From assembly GCF_036026595.1 (NCBI RefSeq), contig NZ_JARZFX010000001.1, positions 1 through 64,000 of the forward strand: 64,000 nt of DNA, read 5' to 3'. The translations under genes were made by a program, and so were the position numbers. The DNA comes from Virgibacillus_P tibetensis. GTDB lineage: Bacteria > Bacillota > Bacilli > Bacillales > Amphibacillaceae. The stretch's first letter is position 1. Every line of letters starts with the position of its first letter. This document shows, piece by piece, positions 63,117-64,000 of the stretch. The notes beneath the pieces were generated by a model. That model did not search any database and was not told the origin of the DNA. It was given only the letters and a program-made list of their open reading frames with translations.

Positions 63117-64000
63117 GTGGATTACCAATACAGCGGGAAACGAATTTCCGGTCAAAAAATTAAAGGGAAAATAGAGGCAGACTCAAAAAAGGCAGCATTG
63201 TTGCAACTTGAAAAAAAAGGGCTGATTATTTTTGATATTGATGAAACAAAGCCCTGGAATAAAGATATTATCCTTAATAAAAAAGTTAAAAATAAAGACT
63301 TCGTTCTATTTCTAAGGCAATATGCAACATTGATTCATGCAGGGATAGCAATCTCTGATGCTACAAAAACAATGACGCAGCAAACCGACAACTATGCATT
63401 GCGTAATGCCCTTACAGATATTGATAAACAGCTGGATCAGGGACAAGCCCTATCAAAGGCTACCGAGCGTCATCCAAAGGTTTTCCCTTCGCTGCTGGTT
63501 AATATGATTAACGCAGGTGAGGCCAGTGGTAAGCTGGATGATATTCTGAATCAGATGGCTGATTACTACGAAAAGGAATACCGAAATAAACAAAAGGTAG
63601 TTTCCGCATTACTTTATCCAAGTGTAGTCGGAGTTATAACCTTACTACTCAGTATGTTTTTATTAGTGTTTATCGTGCCACAATTTGTGGGTATGTTTAA
63701 CTCATTTGGTGAGGAAATACCGACATATACACAAATTATTATGAATTTAAGTAATTGGGTTGGTACTTTCTGGTGGCTTCTATTTATAGTTGGACTGTTT
63801 GGTTATATGATTTATAAGTACTTATTACAGAAAGAAGCATTTGTTTATAGAATAGATAGCATAAAAATGAAGTTCCCATTTCTTGGTGTTCTTATTCATA
63901 AAGGGGCACTAGTTCGTATGACACAAACATTAAGTACATTAGTAAACAGTTCTGTACCTATCTTACAGTCTGTTGCGATTACGGAAAAGGTTGTTGGAAA
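63117..64000 (+). CDS. pilC: Type IV pilus inner membrane platform PilC, cut by the window
   Basis: The reading frame starts at GTG 63117 and stays open to the end of the window. The first 294 residues begin MDYQYSGKRISGQKIKG. The GspF-type domain follows, with RQYATLIHAGIAISDA and KVFPSLLVNMINAGEASGKLDDIL, then hydrophobic segments, one reading VGVITLLLSMFLLVFIVPQF. PilC/GspF sits under the pilus and is turned by PilB or PilT. It begins 4 bases after the pilT stop. The C-terminal part lies outside the window. Confidence 0.85.
   Translation, partial: MDYQYSGKRISGQKIKGKIEADSKKAALLQLEKKGLIIFDIDETKPWNKDIILNKKVKNKDFVLFLRQYATLIHAGIAISDATKTMTQQTDNYALRNALTDIDKQLDQGQALSKATERHPKVFPSLLVNMINAGEASGKLDDILNQMADYYEKEYRNKQKVVSALLYPSVVGVITLLLSMFLLVFIVPQFVGMFNSFGEEIPTYTQIIMNLSNWVGTFWWLLFIVGLFGYMIYKYLLQKEAFVYRIDSIKMKFPFLGVLIHKGALVRMTQTLSTLVNSSVPILQSVAITEKVVG

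Noticed and set aside
1..64000. tRNA or rRNA genes
   Set aside because: I looked through the intergenic gaps for tRNA-like TTCGA loops with cloverleaf arms and for rRNA signatures, and found none that fits.

Overview
The window comes from a low-GC, endospore-forming, flagellated member of the Bacillaceae. Evidence: strong aaggagg-type ribosome binding sites, an alpha/beta small acid-soluble spore protein, a GerW-family sporulation protein, SftA, EzrA, RefZ and CcpA. Gene order closely follows the Bacillus subtilis yt* region (ytgP-ytzG-ytlPQR-ytmP-ytzH-trmB-ytnP-ytoP-ytoQ-ytpPQR-sftA-murC-ytxGH-ccpA-motPS-acuCBA-tyrS-rpsD-dgcP-ytsP-refZ-ezrA-nifZ-thiI-sspA-nadK-ytfIJ-tpx-ytxK-ackA-moaB). A sodium-type stator (MotPS) and a Na+-coupled-type carrier fit a halophilic or alkaliphilic relative such as Oceanobacillus, Virgibacillus or Lentibacillus. 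The genus is inferred, not shown.

Layout. 1-4.4 kb holds an SDR oxidoreductase, a dicarboxylate/amino acid carrier and a BaiN/YtfP flavoprotein. 4.5-11.2 kb holds murJ (ytgP), 16S rRNA pseudouridine synthase, ThpR, YtlQ, a lipid-kinase-like protein, YtmP and TrmB. 11.4-17.7 kb holds the YtnP lactonase, a PepSY protein, an M42 peptidase, two nucleotide-handling proteins (DUF84 and YtoQ), a lipoprotein, and the YtpP-YtpQ-YtpR genes. 17.8-22.7 kb holds sftA, a short nicotinate phosphoribosyltransferase and murC. 22.8-24.1 kb is a sigma-B-type promoter with ytxGH. 24.1-26.3 kb is an unusual 710-residue FtsA-fold protein. 26.4-31.8 kb holds ccpA-motP-motS facing acuABC, the latter with a promoter-overlapping cre-like site. 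31.9-36.5 kb holds a class A PBP with an acidic tail, divergent from a T-box controlled tyrS. 36.5-37.7 kb is a gene-poor stretch with dispersed repeats and one small Arg-rich gene. 37.7-57.9 kb is rpsD with a long leader, followed by conserved division, sulfur transfer, spore and central metabolism genes. 58.0-64.0 kb is ytkL and then a type IV pilus locus (three prepilins, PilB, PilT, and PilC cut by the window edge).

Departures from the B. subtilis order are the most informative parts. acsA is absent between tyrS and acuABC and a PBP gene is there instead. aroA/ytxJ are absent between ytxH and ccpA and the FtsA-like gene is there instead. A nicotinate phosphoribosyltransferase sits between sftA and murC. 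A pilus system with a retraction ATPase follows ytkL. A family of about 150-220 bp imperfect repeats occurs three times, each directly after an intrinsic terminator. Tpx lacks the usual resolving cysteine. No tRNA, rRNA, CRISPR array, prophage or transposase was recognised.
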